In this document: piece after piece, positions 8,717-17,659 of the stretch
Numbering within the stretch: the stretch's first letter is position 1
Layout: every line of letters begins with the position of its first letter
Source of the DNA: Thermococcus aggregans
GTDB taxonomy: Archaea > Methanobacteriota_B > Thermococci > Thermococcales > Thermococcaceae
Assembly: GCF_024022995.1 (NCBI RefSeq)
Contig: NZ_CP099582.1
Coordinates: 620,001 to 684,000, forward strand
DNA: 64,000 bases
Direction of reading: 5' to 3'
Notes under the pieces: model-generated
What the model saw: only the letters and a program-made list of their open reading frames with translations
Databases searched by the model: none
Told to the model about the DNA's origin: nothing
Position numbers and translations under genes: made by a program

Positions 8717-8782
8717 TGGCAAATGAGGAGAAAGCACCTCCACTGAGCACTGCGATGAAGATACGCCCACGGTCTGATGCCA
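8717..8782 (+). ncRNA. C/D box sRNA (2'-O-methylation guide)
   Basis: Order of elements: terminal stem TGGCA (8717-8721) pairing perfectly with TGCCA (8778-8782); box C ATGAGGA (8723-8729, one change from RTGATGA); box D' CTGA (8743-8746); box C' GCGATGA (8752-8758); box D CTGA (8774-8777). The guide segments are 8730-8742 and 8759-8773. It fills the 98-bp gap between two convergent genes. By the D+5 rule the predicted modified bases pair with 8738 (a G in the target) and 8769 (a U). I could not assign the targets. The imperfect boxes lower confidence slightly. Confidence 0.75.
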
Positions 8783-8784
8783 AA

Positions 8785-9987
8785 TCATTTCATGTCCTCT
8801 ACATAAAGGAACAAGCACTTCAGATATTCGGTGTCTTTAGACGCCATTAATATCGGATGGTCTGGTGCTTGGGTTCTGTAGGGTTCAAGGAGTTTTAGGA
8901 ACTTTCCAGCTTTTGCTGCGGCGGCTATTATCATATCCTTGAACATCTGCATGTCAACGTGTTGGGAGCATGAAGCTGTTACCAAGATGCCTCCGTCCTT
9001 GACAAGTTTTAAGCCTTGATAATTTACGTTGAAGTATGCCCTGAGGCCTCTCTTAAGGTCTTTCTCATGCTGTACAAACGCCGGAGGGTCTAAAATCACA
9101 ATGTCAAACTTTTCTCCCCTTTTTTGCAGTTCTTCCATAACTCCAAATGCAGATCCGACAATGAATTCCATTTTGTCTTCAACACCGTTAAGTTTGGCGT
9201 TCTCTTTTGCCTGTTCTATTGCTGATGGAGACTTATCAACTGCAACAACCTTTTCTGCCCCTGCAACTGCGGCATGAATTGCAAAACCGCCTGTGTATGT
9301 GAAGACATCAAGTACTTTTTCTCCGCCCTTAATGTACTTTTCCAGTGCGATTCTGTTTTCTCTCTGGTCTAAAAAGAACCCAGTTTTTTGACCCCTCATA
9401 TCCACAATGAACTTTGCGTTCCCTTCTTCGATGATCGTGCGGTATTTTTCTTTTCCAAGCAAGACCCTTTCTATCTCAGGTAGGCCTTCTCTTCTTCTTG
9501 ATCTTCCGGTATTTTTCTCAAAAACAGTTTCGATTTCGGGTTCTACCTCAAGGATTGCCTCTGCAACCTCAAGCTTGAATTTCTCCATACCTGCACTTGA
9601 AATCTGGAGAGATGCTATGTCGTTAAACCTATCCACGATCAGACCTGGCAGATAATCTGCTTCTCCATACACCATTCTGTAGGCTTTGTCATATCCTAAA
9701 ACTTTCTTTCTGTACTCATTTGCCTTTCTTATGCGCTCCTTGAACAGCTCTTTGTTTATCTCTACGTCTCTCTCCTTTGTAACTAAGCGGACCATTATGT
9801 TTGAATTGGGGTTGGCAAATCCTTTTCCTAGGAATTTCCCGCCTCTGGAGTAGACTTCCACTATGTCTCCCGGTTTAATCTCGCCTTCTGTTCGTATCAC
9901 ACCTTTTTTGAAAACAATCATCGCTCCTTTCTCAATTGCCCTGTAAGCTTGAGCGTCAACATACACTTTACCCCCTACTTTGCTCAT
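8785..9987 (-). CDS. PUA-domain SAM-dependent rRNA cytosine methyltransferase (RlmI-like)
   Basis: About 400 residues in three parts: an N-terminal PUA RNA-binding domain (residues ~1-75), a central EEHEE-like domain, and a C-terminal Rossmann methyltransferase. The last shows motif I VLDVFTYTGGFAIHA, VVAVDKSPSAIEQ, motif IV ILDPPAF and motif VI TASCSQHV, with the Cys typical of m5C enzymes. It should methylate a cytosine in 23S rRNA; bacterial RlmI (m5C1962) and the crystallised P. horikoshii PUA-methyltransferase are the known relatives. The frame opens at 9996, but ATG 9987 (MSKVGG) has GGTGAG four bases upstream and is preferred. Confidence 0.88.
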   Translation of the reverse strand: MSKVGGKVYVDAQAYRAIEKGAMIVFKKGVIRTEGEIKPGDIVEVYSRGGKFLGKGFANPNSNIMVRLVTKERDVEINKELFKERIRKANEYRKKVLGYDKAYRMVYGEADYLPGLIVDRFNDIASLQISSAGMEKFKLEVAEAILEVEPEIETVFEKNTGRSRRREGLPEIERVLLGKEKYRTIIEEGNAKFIVDMRGQKTGFFLDQRENRIALEKYIKGGEKVLDVFTYTGGFAIHAAVAGAEKVVAVDKSPSAIEQAKENAKLNGVEDKMEFIVGSAFGVMEELQKRGEKFDIVILDPPAFVQHEKDLKRGLRAYFNVNYQGLKLVKDGGILVTASCSQHVDMQMFKDMIIAAAAKAGKFLKLLEPYRTQAPDHPILMASKDTEYLKCLFLYVEDMK

Positions 9988-10061
9988 TTTTCTCACCCTT
10001 CCAGAGTTGAGGCGATAGGTATTTAACCCTTGACCTCTATATATAATATGGGGTGAGTTCT

Positions 10062-10376
10062 ATGAACTTAGAAGTAATAAAAGAGTTTCTGGATGCAATT
10101 GGGGCAGACTATACAGAGGTAGATGGGGAGATCCATTTAGCCCCAGAGGTTTTTTATGAAGTTTGGAAGTATGTAGGGCAGCCAGAAATTAAAACGTACG
10201 TAATAGAAGACGAAATTGTCGAGCCCGGTTCATATGACCCTCCTGAGATGAAGTATACCGATGTTAGGAAGATTAAAATTAAAAAGGCATATTTCGAGAC
10301 ACTTGAAGGGGTTAAAATTGTTACTGATTATGCAGATTTCCAGAAGATATTAAAAGAAAAGAAAGAGGAGCTTTAG
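10062..10376 (+). CDS. Conserved hypothetical protein, 104 aa
   Basis: A small acidic/basic mixed protein without membrane segments or recognisable motifs. Predicted character is an alpha/beta fold with a Lys/Glu-rich C-terminal helix (FQKILKEKKEEL). Start ATG 10062 is preferred over 10053 because GGGGTGAG lies at the right spacing. A TATA-like CTATATATAA precedes it (10036-10047). It is divergent from the RlmI-like gene and convergent with the COG1784 gene. I do not recognise its function. Confidence 0.6.
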   Translation: MNLEVIKEFLDAIGADYTEVDGEIHLAPEVFYEVWKYVGQPEIKTYVIEDEIVEPGSYDPPEMKYTDVRKIKIKKAYFETLEGVKIVTDYADFQKILKEKKEEL

Positions 10377-10389
10377 CTCTTCTATCTTT

Positions 10390-11550
10390 TTACGAATTAT
10401 TAGTTATCATTATTTTGAGCATTAAAACGCCCATACAGGTTGTTCGTTTTACCTTAAGGATACTGGTACTAATCCCTATTGTTGCGGCCGTTAGAAGAAC
10501 TCCTAACCCAAGTATCCCGTCAAAATAAAGAGACGCAGTTGCTATAAAAAGCAGTATTCCCAGATTTAGTTTTGTGTAGTCTATTTTTGATATCGCCTTC
10601 CCAATTATTGTTGAGAGTGACAAGCCATATAGATTAATAATGCTGCTCGTTATTATAGTTACAAGGAGCAGGATGATTAGTTCTTTAGAGCTTAGAGGGT
10701 AGTACAGGTCTTTAATCAGAACTAAGATGCCGTTTCGAGTTTTTCCAGTTGCATAAAAATTAACCAAGCTGAAAACGAAATTTGAAGTGTTGACTGAGAA
10801 AGCTATTGTTAGAAACGTCCGCTCATCCTTTGAGAAGAAACTCCCCAAAAGTGCTGCTTGCGATGACGTAAACGTTGGTAAAAGAGAAGCAAGCATCCCA
10901 AAACATGTGCCGATAAAGGAGAACTTTAAAAACCTTCTTTTTGACATTTGGATATCTGCGTTTCCTATTTCAATCTTCTGGTTGTTTTTTAGGGAAAACA
11001 CTATGGCGGAGACTCCAAATAGCCCAACAAAAACATGGAAATATGGCTCCTTAAGGGGAAGCCTATCAACAACAAGTCCAAAGATGCCAGAAATAAGGAA
11101 AATTAGCAAGGCGTATATTCTTTTTACGCCTTTTTCTGTGATTATGAGAAGGAAAGCGAGCACAAACACGGCAACCTTTCCAAAGGCGCTGGTGTAATGC
11201 TCCGCCAACACAACATAGGGGAAAGCTAAAGGAATAGCAAACACTACTGCCAAGAGACTTGCTTTTAGAGATATGTTGATGACTTCAAGCCCTTGTCCGT
11301 GAAGGGCAAGTTTGTGGGCTGGAAGGATACTTACTGCCGTTTCTTCCTCTGGGATCCCGAAAAACGTTGAAGGGAATGCATCCAAGAATGTATGTGTCAA
11401 ACCCATTGAATAGAGAAGCATCACATATGAGAACCCTCCCGGCGAGGTTAAGAGGGTTTCAACAATAGACGCTAGGGTGTTAACGTGTAAGGCAGGCGTA
11501 ATGCCTGTTACAGTCCCAAACAAAATGCCTAACAAGACCCATTTAAGCAT
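10390..11550 (-). CDS. COG1784/DUF112-type integral membrane protein (TctA-like permease)
   Basis: A 386-residue polytopic membrane protein with about ten hydrophobic segments. The N-terminus GTVTGITPALHVNT and the mid-protein FIGTCFGMLASLLPTFTSS are the two pseudo-symmetric re-entrant-like motifs of the TctA/DUF112 family, and the C-terminus VKRTTCMGVLML is also family-like. TctA proteins are the large membrane subunit of tripartite tricarboxylate transporters, but these archaeal members lack the partner binding protein, so the solute is unknown. It overlaps by 22 bp the upstream OB-fold gene, implying translational coupling and a joint role. Confidence 0.7.
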   Translation of the reverse strand: MLKWVLLGILFGTVTGITPALHVNTLASIVETLLTSPGGFSYVMLLYSMGLTHTFLDAFPSTFFGIPEEETAVSILPAHKLALHGQGLEVINISLKASLLAVVFAIPLAFPYVVLAEHYTSAFGKVAVFVLAFLLIITEKGVKRIYALLIFLISGIFGLVVDRLPLKEPYFHVFVGLFGVSAIVFSLKNNQKIEIGNADIQMSKRRFLKFSFIGTCFGMLASLLPTFTSSQAALLGSFFSKDERTFLTIAFSVNTSNFVFSLVNFYATGKTRNGILVLIKDLYYPLSSKELIILLLVTIITSSIINLYGLSLSTIIGKAISKIDYTKLNLGILLFIATASLYFDGILGLGVLLTAATIGISTSILKVKRTTCMGVLMLKIMITNNS

Positions 11551-12731
11551 ATATCATCCCTTGAAGGTATTTCAAAGGCAGGTTTTTCTCGATAAGTGGT
11601 ATAAAAGCCAAAGGCTGTAATTGTTTGGTTTGTCTCTAAGGAGATTCCTAGGGATTTGGGGAGTTTGAGTAAAATCCAACAGTTTTTATCTGTAACATTG
11701 GCAAGTCCGAAGCCGTTTTTGTACTGTTTTACCCATTCCACTTTCCCCTGTATTTTAAGGGGGACATTAGGTAGAGGGGAGCAGATTGAATTTGGGAGTT
11801 TCTCTCTGGGAATTTTTACCGTGCATTTAATGCAATAAAGGGAGTTTTTCCTTCTTATGCCATGGAACTCTATGATGTCTCCAAAGTTAGCTGAGAACCC
11901 GTACAATTTCAACTCCGTGCAGTTTAAGCTTAAAGAAACGCCCGTTTTCGTAACTTGGCATACTCCATGTGCTATCTCACCAATTCTTTCCTTTCCAATG
12001 GGTACGGTTTTTGCTTTTCCAATGACTTTCACGTCTTCGGGAGAGTTCACATAGATTGTCAGCGTTGAGTAAAGCCTTGCAGTTCCCAGTACTTCGACCT
12101 TATCGCCAAGTGCCAGCTTGGTTTTGTAGGGTAGATATACGTTGAATTCTTTGCTGCCGTTCCATATTGTTGCTGGAGTCGTATTTCGAATAACAACTCC
12201 TTTGATTTTAAAGGGCATCTTATCCATTGGAGTTTTCAAGAATCCCTTGGGAATGTAATCAACAACATGGAATTCACTTCCGTAGAAAAGGCCATAGACA
12301 TCAACCATTTCACCCTTGTTAGCGTTTAGGCATTTGCTAAGTTTGATTTTCTGGGGGGTTAAAAGATAGCATGAATAATCGATCCAGAAAGCTCCTTGAA
12401 GCGACTCTAGGATTAGGGTGCTGTGAGACGTTTCATTTATCTCAAAGACTTCTACAGAATGTTTTGATTCGTCGAGGAGTTTGCCCATGACTTCATAAGT
12501 TTTATCCATATCCAACGTCTCATATACAACAATTGTATCCTCTCCATTGTATAAAACGCTGAAGCCCTCTTGTGAATAAACACAGAGTCCTGTAAAATTT
12601 ACCAAGTCCCCTTCATCTGCTATTTCTAATGATACTGGGCTAGTGCTCTCTGTCCCTATTAAGTAGAGTAGCAAAATAGAGAAAAGAGAGGTCACCATTA
12701 AAACTATTCCAAGTTTCATTAATTTAATCAT
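11529..12731 (-). CDS. Membrane-anchored extracytoplasmic protein with OB-fold-like repeats
   Basis: This 400-residue protein begins with one hydrophobic signal-anchor (about residues 5-25) and then runs entirely soluble. It contains several repeats of the OB-fold pattern (for example DLVNFTGLCVYSQEG, EMVDVYGLFYGSEF, DKVEVLGTARLYSTL, DIIEFHGIRRKNSL) and scattered cysteines that could form disulphides outside the cell. I do not recognise a precise family. Its neighbour is a COG1784 permease with which it overlaps, so it may be an external partner of that membrane protein. A TATA-like CTTTTTAAC near 12756-12764 (minus) sits about 25 bp before ATG 12731, suggesting a leaderless start; ATG 12719 is the alternative. 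Confidence 0.65.
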   Translation of the reverse strand: MIKLMKLGIVLMVTSLFSILLLYLIGTESTSPVSLEIADEGDLVNFTGLCVYSQEGFSVLYNGEDTIVVYETLDMDKTYEVMGKLLDESKHSVEVFEINETSHSTLILESLQGAFWIDYSCYLLTPQKIKLSKCLNANKGEMVDVYGLFYGSEFHVVDYIPKGFLKTPMDKMPFKIKGVVIRNTTPATIWNGSKEFNVYLPYKTKLALGDKVEVLGTARLYSTLTIYVNSPEDVKVIGKAKTVPIGKERIGEIAHGVCQVTKTGVSLSLNCTELKLYGFSANFGDIIEFHGIRRKNSLYCIKCTVKIPREKLPNSICSPLPNVPLKIQGKVEWVKQYKNGFGLANVTDKNCWILLKLPKSLGISLETNQTITAFGFYTTYREKPAFEIPSRDDICLNGSC

Positions 12732-12850
12732 GATTAGTAGTAATAAAGGTGGGGGTTAAAAAGTTTTTGGGTGTAAGGTTTGTTATATGTTGTAAAATCA
12801 GCAATAAGCTCGCTCAAAGCTGAACAAAAAAAGAGAATAATACTAAGAGC

Positions 12851-13630
12851 TCACAAGTTTTGATTCTGTAATATAATTCCTCTTTCTGTTATCTCGTAAG
12901 GTACCCAAGAAAGAGCATGACGCGTTCTTCTCATTCCATAGACCCTTAGGTATCTTTTTAAAGTCTTCTCTTCTTCAAATAGCTTCATCTCTATGATTCC
13001 GTCCACTATTGCTTTAATTATAGTTTCGACATGCGGCTTTTCTACACCGGAGTTCATTTCCAGTATCCATACTTGCTTGTTTTTGTGGGCGAATGCCTTT
13101 AAATCTTCTAAGAATTTGTATATCTGCTTTTCTTCGGTTTCAAAGAACATTGGGGTTAAAGACGAAACTATACCAATGACTGGGGGATTCTCAACATGAG
13201 GGTTGTTTAGGATTATTTTGGTGGTTATGTCTTTTATTACGTCTATTACTTGAGAGGTGTCCCTGATATCTGGTATTACTTCTTCCGTAAATGAGAATTT
13301 GGGCCCTCCACGTAGTCTTTGAGTATATGCGTCGAGAATATAAAGCTTGTCGTTTAAATAACCCATTAGCCCCCATCCAAAATCAAGTGCATTGCTTATG
13401 AATTCATACTTGGATACGTCAATGAGAAGTCCGATAACGTTTGCTCCGGAAATTAGTTGATTGTACATAAACTGGGTTATAAAAGTTGTTTTGCCCGATT
13501 TGGGATCCCCTAGGATGAGGACGACACTGCCCTTTGGTATCCCGCCCGCTACTAAGGAGTCAATAATTCCTGTAGGAACTCGTTCTACCCTTTCCTCTAT
13601 CTCTCCTTGGGATGAAATACCTAGATTCAA
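12851..13630 (-). CDS. KaiC-like RecA-family protein, probably degenerate
   Basis: A single-domain KaiC/RadA-like P-loop protein of 259 residues with Walker A GDPKSGKTT (41-49). Where active KaiC domains carry a catalytic Glu-Glu after the second strand, this one reads LLIDVSKYEF, and the usual Walker B aspartate segment reads VIGIVSSLTP. Nucleotide may be bound, but hydrolysis looks doubtful. The start is TTG 13630 with GAGGGA upstream. It lies 11 bp after a canonical KaiC-like gene with the same C-terminal layout (RYLRVYGMRRTRHAL beside RYLLIRKMRGTKHSM), so the two are diverged paralogues, likely an active/regulatory pair. The cellular role is unknown. Confidence 0.7.
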   Translation of the reverse strand: MNLGISSQGEIEERVERVPTGIIDSLVAGGIPKGSVVLILGDPKSGKTTFITQFMYNQLISGANVIGLLIDVSKYEFISNALDFGWGLMGYLNDKLYILDAYTQRLRGGPKFSFTEEVIPDIRDTSQVIDVIKDITTKIILNNPHVENPPVIGIVSSLTPMFFETEEKQIYKFLEDLKAFAHKNKQVWILEMNSGVEKPHVETIIKAIVDGIIEMKLFEEEKTLKRYLRVYGMRRTRHALSWVPYEITERGIILQNQNL

Positions 13631-13641
13631 TTTGCATCCCT

Positions 13642-14391
13642 CTAATAAATTTCACCACTGGGATACACAACAACTCCATGATCGGTTATCTCAAAAGGAT
13701 ACTTTCTCATAGAATGCTTGGTTCCTCTCATCTTCCTGATTAAAAGATAACGTTTAAGCTCTATATTTTTCTCCTGAAGATCAAGGATAACAACACCTCT
13801 TGCTATATACTCCTCTATTCCGTATCTGCTTATCCTCCCTGCTTTTGGGTCTGGAGCCTCTGTAGTGAGGAGTGTTGTAACACCCATCTCGAGAAGAATC
13901 GTGTTCAACTTTAAGAGTACGCCCCTGATATCCTTCTCATTTTGAAGTCTAAAAGCTATTGAGGGTACAGAATCAATAGCAACTCTCTTTGCATTTATCG
14001 CTTTGGCTACTCGGTATATATATCTCAGGAAGCTATCTACGTTGAGGGTATCCTCCAGAACAAATCTTTCTTCAGACGGTATTCCAGAAATTGCGCTAAC
14101 ACCATCAACAATTGCAATTAATCCCTCTTTTTCATATTTTTTGAAGTCCCATCCAAACTGGGCCATTTCTCTTCTGATGTCCTTTGCCCTCTCTTCTAGG
14201 GTTACTAACACTCCCGGCTCTCCATATTCTTCTGCACCCTTGTATACGTATTGAGCTACAAAAGTAGTTTTACCAGTTCCAGTGCTACCTGTGATAAGGA
14301 CTGTTGATTCTTCGGGGAATCCTCCCCCAATTAGATCATCAAACCCCGGAATCCCGCTTTTTACCCTTCTCTTAGAAAAATCGTCCATCAT
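13642..14391 (-). CDS. KaiC-like ATPase (active-type)
   Basis: A 249-residue RecA-superfamily ATPase of the archaeal single-KaiC-domain type. It opens with SGIPGFDDLIGGGFPEES, has Walker A GSTGTGKTT (35-43), the catalytic Glu pair LEE (65-67) and Walker B ending at Asp140 (RVAIDS). The C-terminal segment RKMRGTKHSMRKYPFEI is the family subunit-interface region. Such proteins are thought to act as ATP-driven signalling hubs; no target is evident here. Two ATG codons in tandem (14391, 14388) follow AAGGTGAG. The copy is the promoter-proximal gene of a two-gene operon. Confidence 0.8.
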   Translation of the reverse strand: MMDDFSKRRVKSGIPGFDDLIGGGFPEESTVLITGSTGTGKTTFVAQYVYKGAEEYGEPGVLVTLEERAKDIRREMAQFGWDFKKYEKEGLIAIVDGVSAISGIPSEERFVLEDTLNVDSFLRYIYRVAKAINAKRVAIDSVPSIAFRLQNEKDIRGVLLKLNTILLEMGVTTLLTTEAPDPKAGRISRYGIEEYIARGVVILDLQEKNIELKRYLLIRKMRGTKHSMRKYPFEITDHGVVVYPSGEIY

Positions 14392-14593
14392 AATGACTCA
14401 CCTTGTATCATCATAATACTTCACACTTTTTGTCTACTAAAGTTACTACCTCTTAAAATATAAGGTTTTTGGAATTCATACCATACTATGCTTTCGATGT
14501 TGTAAAATTTTTAACAAATTGATGAATTTTCATGATAATCTGTCGGCAAAAGAGTTTTATTGTAAAATGGGTAGTATTCTAAAAGGTGAGTCA

Positions 14594-15787
14594 ATGTTAG
14601 ATCCATTCGGGAAGCGAGCTCAAGAGCTGTTAAATGAATTTGAAACTATTAACGACCTACTTGATACTATTCCTAGCTATTTAGACATGGAGCTAGCTCT
14701 TGAGAGAGTTCGATGGGTAAATACTGGTAGAATCCCTGATCATTTGTTGACTTTAGATGATTTGAAGGACTTGATGAGTTTTTATGCTCTCTTAGGTGCT
14801 TTGGCATTTTCCCCTTATGGAGTAGAGATGGAACTTGTTAAGGAGGCAAATCTGAAAATATATCAGACAAAGATAGAATCGTCAGAAAACTTTGATGAAC
14901 TTGCGCTTCCCTTAGAAAAACCCTCAGAAAATGAAATTCCAAAAAGGGATAGAACAATAATTGAAAAAACTCTTCATAAGGAATTACCCCCTGAAGAAAA
15001 AGAGGAAATTACCCTTAAATATAAAATGCCTCTGAAGACGTTTTTATCCTTAAACGAGGGGTCTCTTAAGGAATTTTACATAAGAAATGGGTACGTGTAT
15101 TTAAATAAAACACAAGTGATAGAATTATGGAAAAAGAGCTTTGAGAAAAACCTCGAAAAGGCAGTTAACATTCTCTACGATATTCGAGAAGAACTGCCTC
15201 AATACTACGTGGAGCTTTATTCTAGGTTAAGTGAGCTTGCTCGGGAATATTTCAAAGAAAGGATTGAAAAATTCAGCACAGCCGCTCAACCATTGCATTT
15301 TGATTTCTTTCCTCCTTGTGTTAAAATAGCCCTAGGGGGCGTTCCGAGCGGATTAAGAAACTACGCTATAACGGTGCTGCTGACTTCTTTCTTGAGCTAT
15401 GCCAGGATATGTCCAAATCCTCCCAAAAGGGATGTTAGAGTTAAAGACTGTATAAACGACCTTAGGGTAATAAAAGAAGAAATATTGCCCCTGATAATTC
15501 AGGCAGGCAACAGATGCAAGCCTCCTTTATTTGAAGATCAGCCGAATGAGATCAAGAACATATGGTACCATTTAGGCTTTGGTTACACCTTAGAACCAAC
15601 TTTAGAAGACAGCGGAAACTCAACGTGGTATTTTCCCCCTAATTGCGAGAAAATACGAGCCAGCGCCCCCTCTCTTTGTAAGCCGGATAAAGACTGTAGA
15701 TACATTAAAAACCCCTTAACTTATTATCTCAGAAAACTGTATTTGAGTAAGAAGAGCCAAGGTGAAAAGAATGAGCAGTCTGTTTAG
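14594..15787 (+). CDS. priL: DNA primase large subunit PriL
   Basis: The 397-residue large subunit of archaeal/eukaryotic-type primase binds an Fe-S cluster and helps initiate primers for DNA replication. The N-terminal helical domain starts MLDPFGKRAQELL. The C-terminal domain holds cysteines in PPCVKIAL, PPNCEKI, SLCKP and KDCRYIKNP, matching the four cluster ligands of the family. The frame is open back to 14519, but ATG 14594 is chosen: AAAAGGTGAG (14581-14590) precedes it and the family starts here. A TATA-like GTTTTATTG lies near 14554-14562. It overlaps priS by 17 bp, so both primase subunits are co-translated. Confidence 0.93.
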   Translation: MLDPFGKRAQELLNEFETINDLLDTIPSYLDMELALERVRWVNTGRIPDHLLTLDDLKDLMSFYALLGALAFSPYGVEMELVKEANLKIYQTKIESSENFDELALPLEKPSENEIPKRDRTIIEKTLHKELPPEEKEEITLKYKMPLKTFLSLNEGSLKEFYIRNGYVYLNKTQVIELWKKSFEKNLEKAVNILYDIREELPQYYVELYSRLSELAREYFKERIEKFSTAAQPLHFDFFPPCVKIALGGVPSGLRNYAITVLLTSFLSYARICPNPPKRDVRVKDCINDLRVIKEEILPLIIQAGNRCKPPLFEDQPNEIKNIWYHLGFGYTLEPTLEDSGNSTWYFPPNCEKIRASAPSLCKPDKDCRYIKNPLTYYLRKLYLSKKSQGEKNEQSV

Positions 15788-16805
15788 GGAGGCCACCAAA
15801 GAGGAGAGGGTAAAATACTATTCAAAAGAATGGAATTCAAAGAAAATCCCGAAGTTTATCCTTGACACCTTAGAAAATAGAGAGTTTGGGTTTGATCATA
15901 CTGGCGAAGGTCCCAACGACAGGAAAAATGTCTTCCAAGATATTAAAGATCTTGAAGATTACGTAAAAATTACGGCCCCCTATTCAATCTATTCCAGTGT
16001 AGCCTTGTATGAGGATCCAAAAAACATGAGCGGGTGGCTTGGGGCGGAGCTTGTTTTTGATATAGACGCAAAGGATCTTCCCTTAAAAAGGTGTAACCAC
16101 GAGGCTGGGACTGTGTGTCCTTTGTGCCTTGAAGATGCCAAGGAATTGGCTAAGGATACTCTTGTTATCCTGAGAGAAGACTTCGGGTTTGAAGACATTC
16201 ACGTTGTTTATTCTGGTAGGGGGTACCATATTAGAGTTCTTGATGATTGGGCCTTGGAGTTGGACTCAAAAGCCAGGGAGAGAATTTTGAGCTATACTTC
16301 AAGTGCCGAAGAAATTACATTTGAAGACATCCAAGAGAGGAAAGTGCTGTTGTCTTCAGGTTACTATAGAGTCTTTAGACTGAGATTTGGCTATTTCATT
16401 AAGAGAATCTCAGAATACCACTTGAGGAACATTGGATTGAATAGAAAGCAGATAAGTCTAATAATGGAAAACCGAGACGAAATTTATGAGAATTTCGTAA
16501 AAAAAGCCATACTAACGGCATTCCCGCAGGGCATTGGGTACAAGACTCTTTTAAGGCTGTTTGGCTTATCTACAGTATTTTCAAAAGCATACTTTGACGG
16601 GCGAGTTACCGTGGACGTTAAGAGAATCCTCCGCCTGCCTTCAAGTCTGCACTCGAAAGTGGGCCTTATTGCGACGTACATAGGAAGTAGTGAGAAAAAG
16701 CTTCAGTCTTTTGACCCACTTAAAGATGCTGTCCCCAAATTTAGGGAAAAAGAAGTCAAAGAAGCCTACAAGTTATGGAAAGAAGAGATGGAGGAGCACA
16801 CATGA
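15771..16805 (+). CDS. priS: DNA primase catalytic (small) subunit PriS
   Basis: A 344-residue archaeal primase polymerase subunit. The catalytic aspartates are in AELVFDIDA (Asp97, Asp99) with the third in VTVDVKRI. The zinc-binding knuckle is CNHEAGTVCPLC (Cys108, His110, Cys116, Cys119), and the nucleotide-binding segment VVYSGRGYHIRV is intact. Start ATG 15771 (MSSLF) is preferred over GTG 15762 because AAGGTGA (15759-15764) is its ribosome-binding site. It overlaps priL and then ends in an ATGA overlap with the DMT transporter gene, so all three are likely one transcript. Confidence 0.95.
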   Translation: MSSLFREATKEERVKYYSKEWNSKKIPKFILDTLENREFGFDHTGEGPNDRKNVFQDIKDLEDYVKITAPYSIYSSVALYEDPKNMSGWLGAELVFDIDAKDLPLKRCNHEAGTVCPLCLEDAKELAKDTLVILREDFGFEDIHVVYSGRGYHIRVLDDWALELDSKARERILSYTSSAEEITFEDIQERKVLLSSGYYRVFRLRFGYFIKRISEYHLRNIGLNRKQISLIMENRDEIYENFVKKAILTAFPQGIGYKTLLRLFGLSTVFSKAYFDGRVTVDVKRILRLPSSLHSKVGLIATYIGSSEKKLQSFDPLKDAVPKFREKEVKEAYKLWKEEMEEHT

Positions 16806-17659
16806 TGTATGGAAGGGCTAAAGTAATACTCTCCATGGCTATATGGGGAAGCGTGGGGATTTTTGCGAGGTATTCAAACTTAAGCGGCTTGAAATTAGCT
16901 TTCTACAGAGTGCTTTTGGGTAGCTTGATCTTCCTAGTTTTATATACTTTCAAGGATCCCGGATGGGTCAAAAAAGCGTTCTCAGAAATAAAGCCCAAAG
17001 TTCATTTGGTGTTTCTGCTGGGGGCAGTGCTTGGGTTGAATTGGGTGTTTTTCTTTTCGGCTGTCTTATACACGGACATAGCAAAGGCAACTCTCATTTA
17101 TTATTTGGCACCCATAATAGTTGTCATGTTTTCTGCGATATTTCTTAGGGAAGAAATAACAACAAGGAGAATAATTCTCATCTCCATGGCTCTTTTGGGG
17201 GCGTTTATAATAGGAACGCAGGGGGGGATTTCTCTTAAGAGCAAGGACTTTTTGGGAATGATTTTTGCGTTTTTAGGGGCTTTATTTTATGCCAGCGTAA
17301 CTATTCTGGGCAGGTATTTAAGGGACATCAAAAGCTCGTATTTGACATTTTTTCAACTCTTTTTTGCTACGCTGATTCTTTTCCCATTAGTGGAAGCCTT
17401 TGAGGGATTGGCAATATCTCTTTATTCTTTATCAGTTGTTGGAATTATCGCTGTAGTTCATACTTCATTTGCTCTTCTAATTTATATGGATGGCCTCAAG
17501 GAAGTAGAAGCGAATGAGGTAGCGCTTTTAAGCTATATTGACCCTCTCAGTGCGGTTATATATGCTCTAGTAATCTTTGGGGAAGTACCCACGATAAGAA
17601 CGATAATTGGAGGGAGTTTGATTTTGTTAGCCTCTCTTTTAGACTTAAAGAGTAGGTGA
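16802..17659 (+). CDS. EamA/DMT-superfamily transporter
   Basis: A 285-residue inner membrane protein with ten predicted helices formed from two EamA repeats (IWGSVGIFARYSNLSGLKLA opens the first; YASVTILGRYLRD the second). Drug/metabolite transporters of this family export amino acids, nucleosides or other metabolites; the substrate is unknown. It is the first of three DMT genes here (others at 21947 and 49619). ATG 16802 overlaps the priS stop (ATGA), with GGAGG at 16791-16795. The stop codon lies within the 3' end of the oppositely oriented RNase P RNA. Confidence 0.82.
   Translation: MMYGRAKVILSMAIWGSVGIFARYSNLSGLKLAFYRVLLGSLIFLVLYTFKDPGWVKKAFSEIKPKVHLVFLLGAVLGLNWVFFFSAVLYTDIAKATLIYYLAPIIVVMFSAIFLREEITTRRIILISMALLGAFIIGTQGGISLKSKDFLGMIFAFLGALFYASVTILGRYLRDIKSSYLTFFQLFFATLILFPLVEAFEGLAISLYSLSVVGIIAVVHTSFALLIYMDGLKEVEANEVALLSYIDPLSAVIYALVIFGEVPTIRTIIGGSLILLASLLDLKSR

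Noticed and set aside
14385-14418. Repeated ATCATCATAAT near the KaiC start, considered as antisense C boxes of a C/D sRNA
   Set aside because: No D boxes (TCAG on this strand) at suitable distance, and one copy overlaps the start codons.
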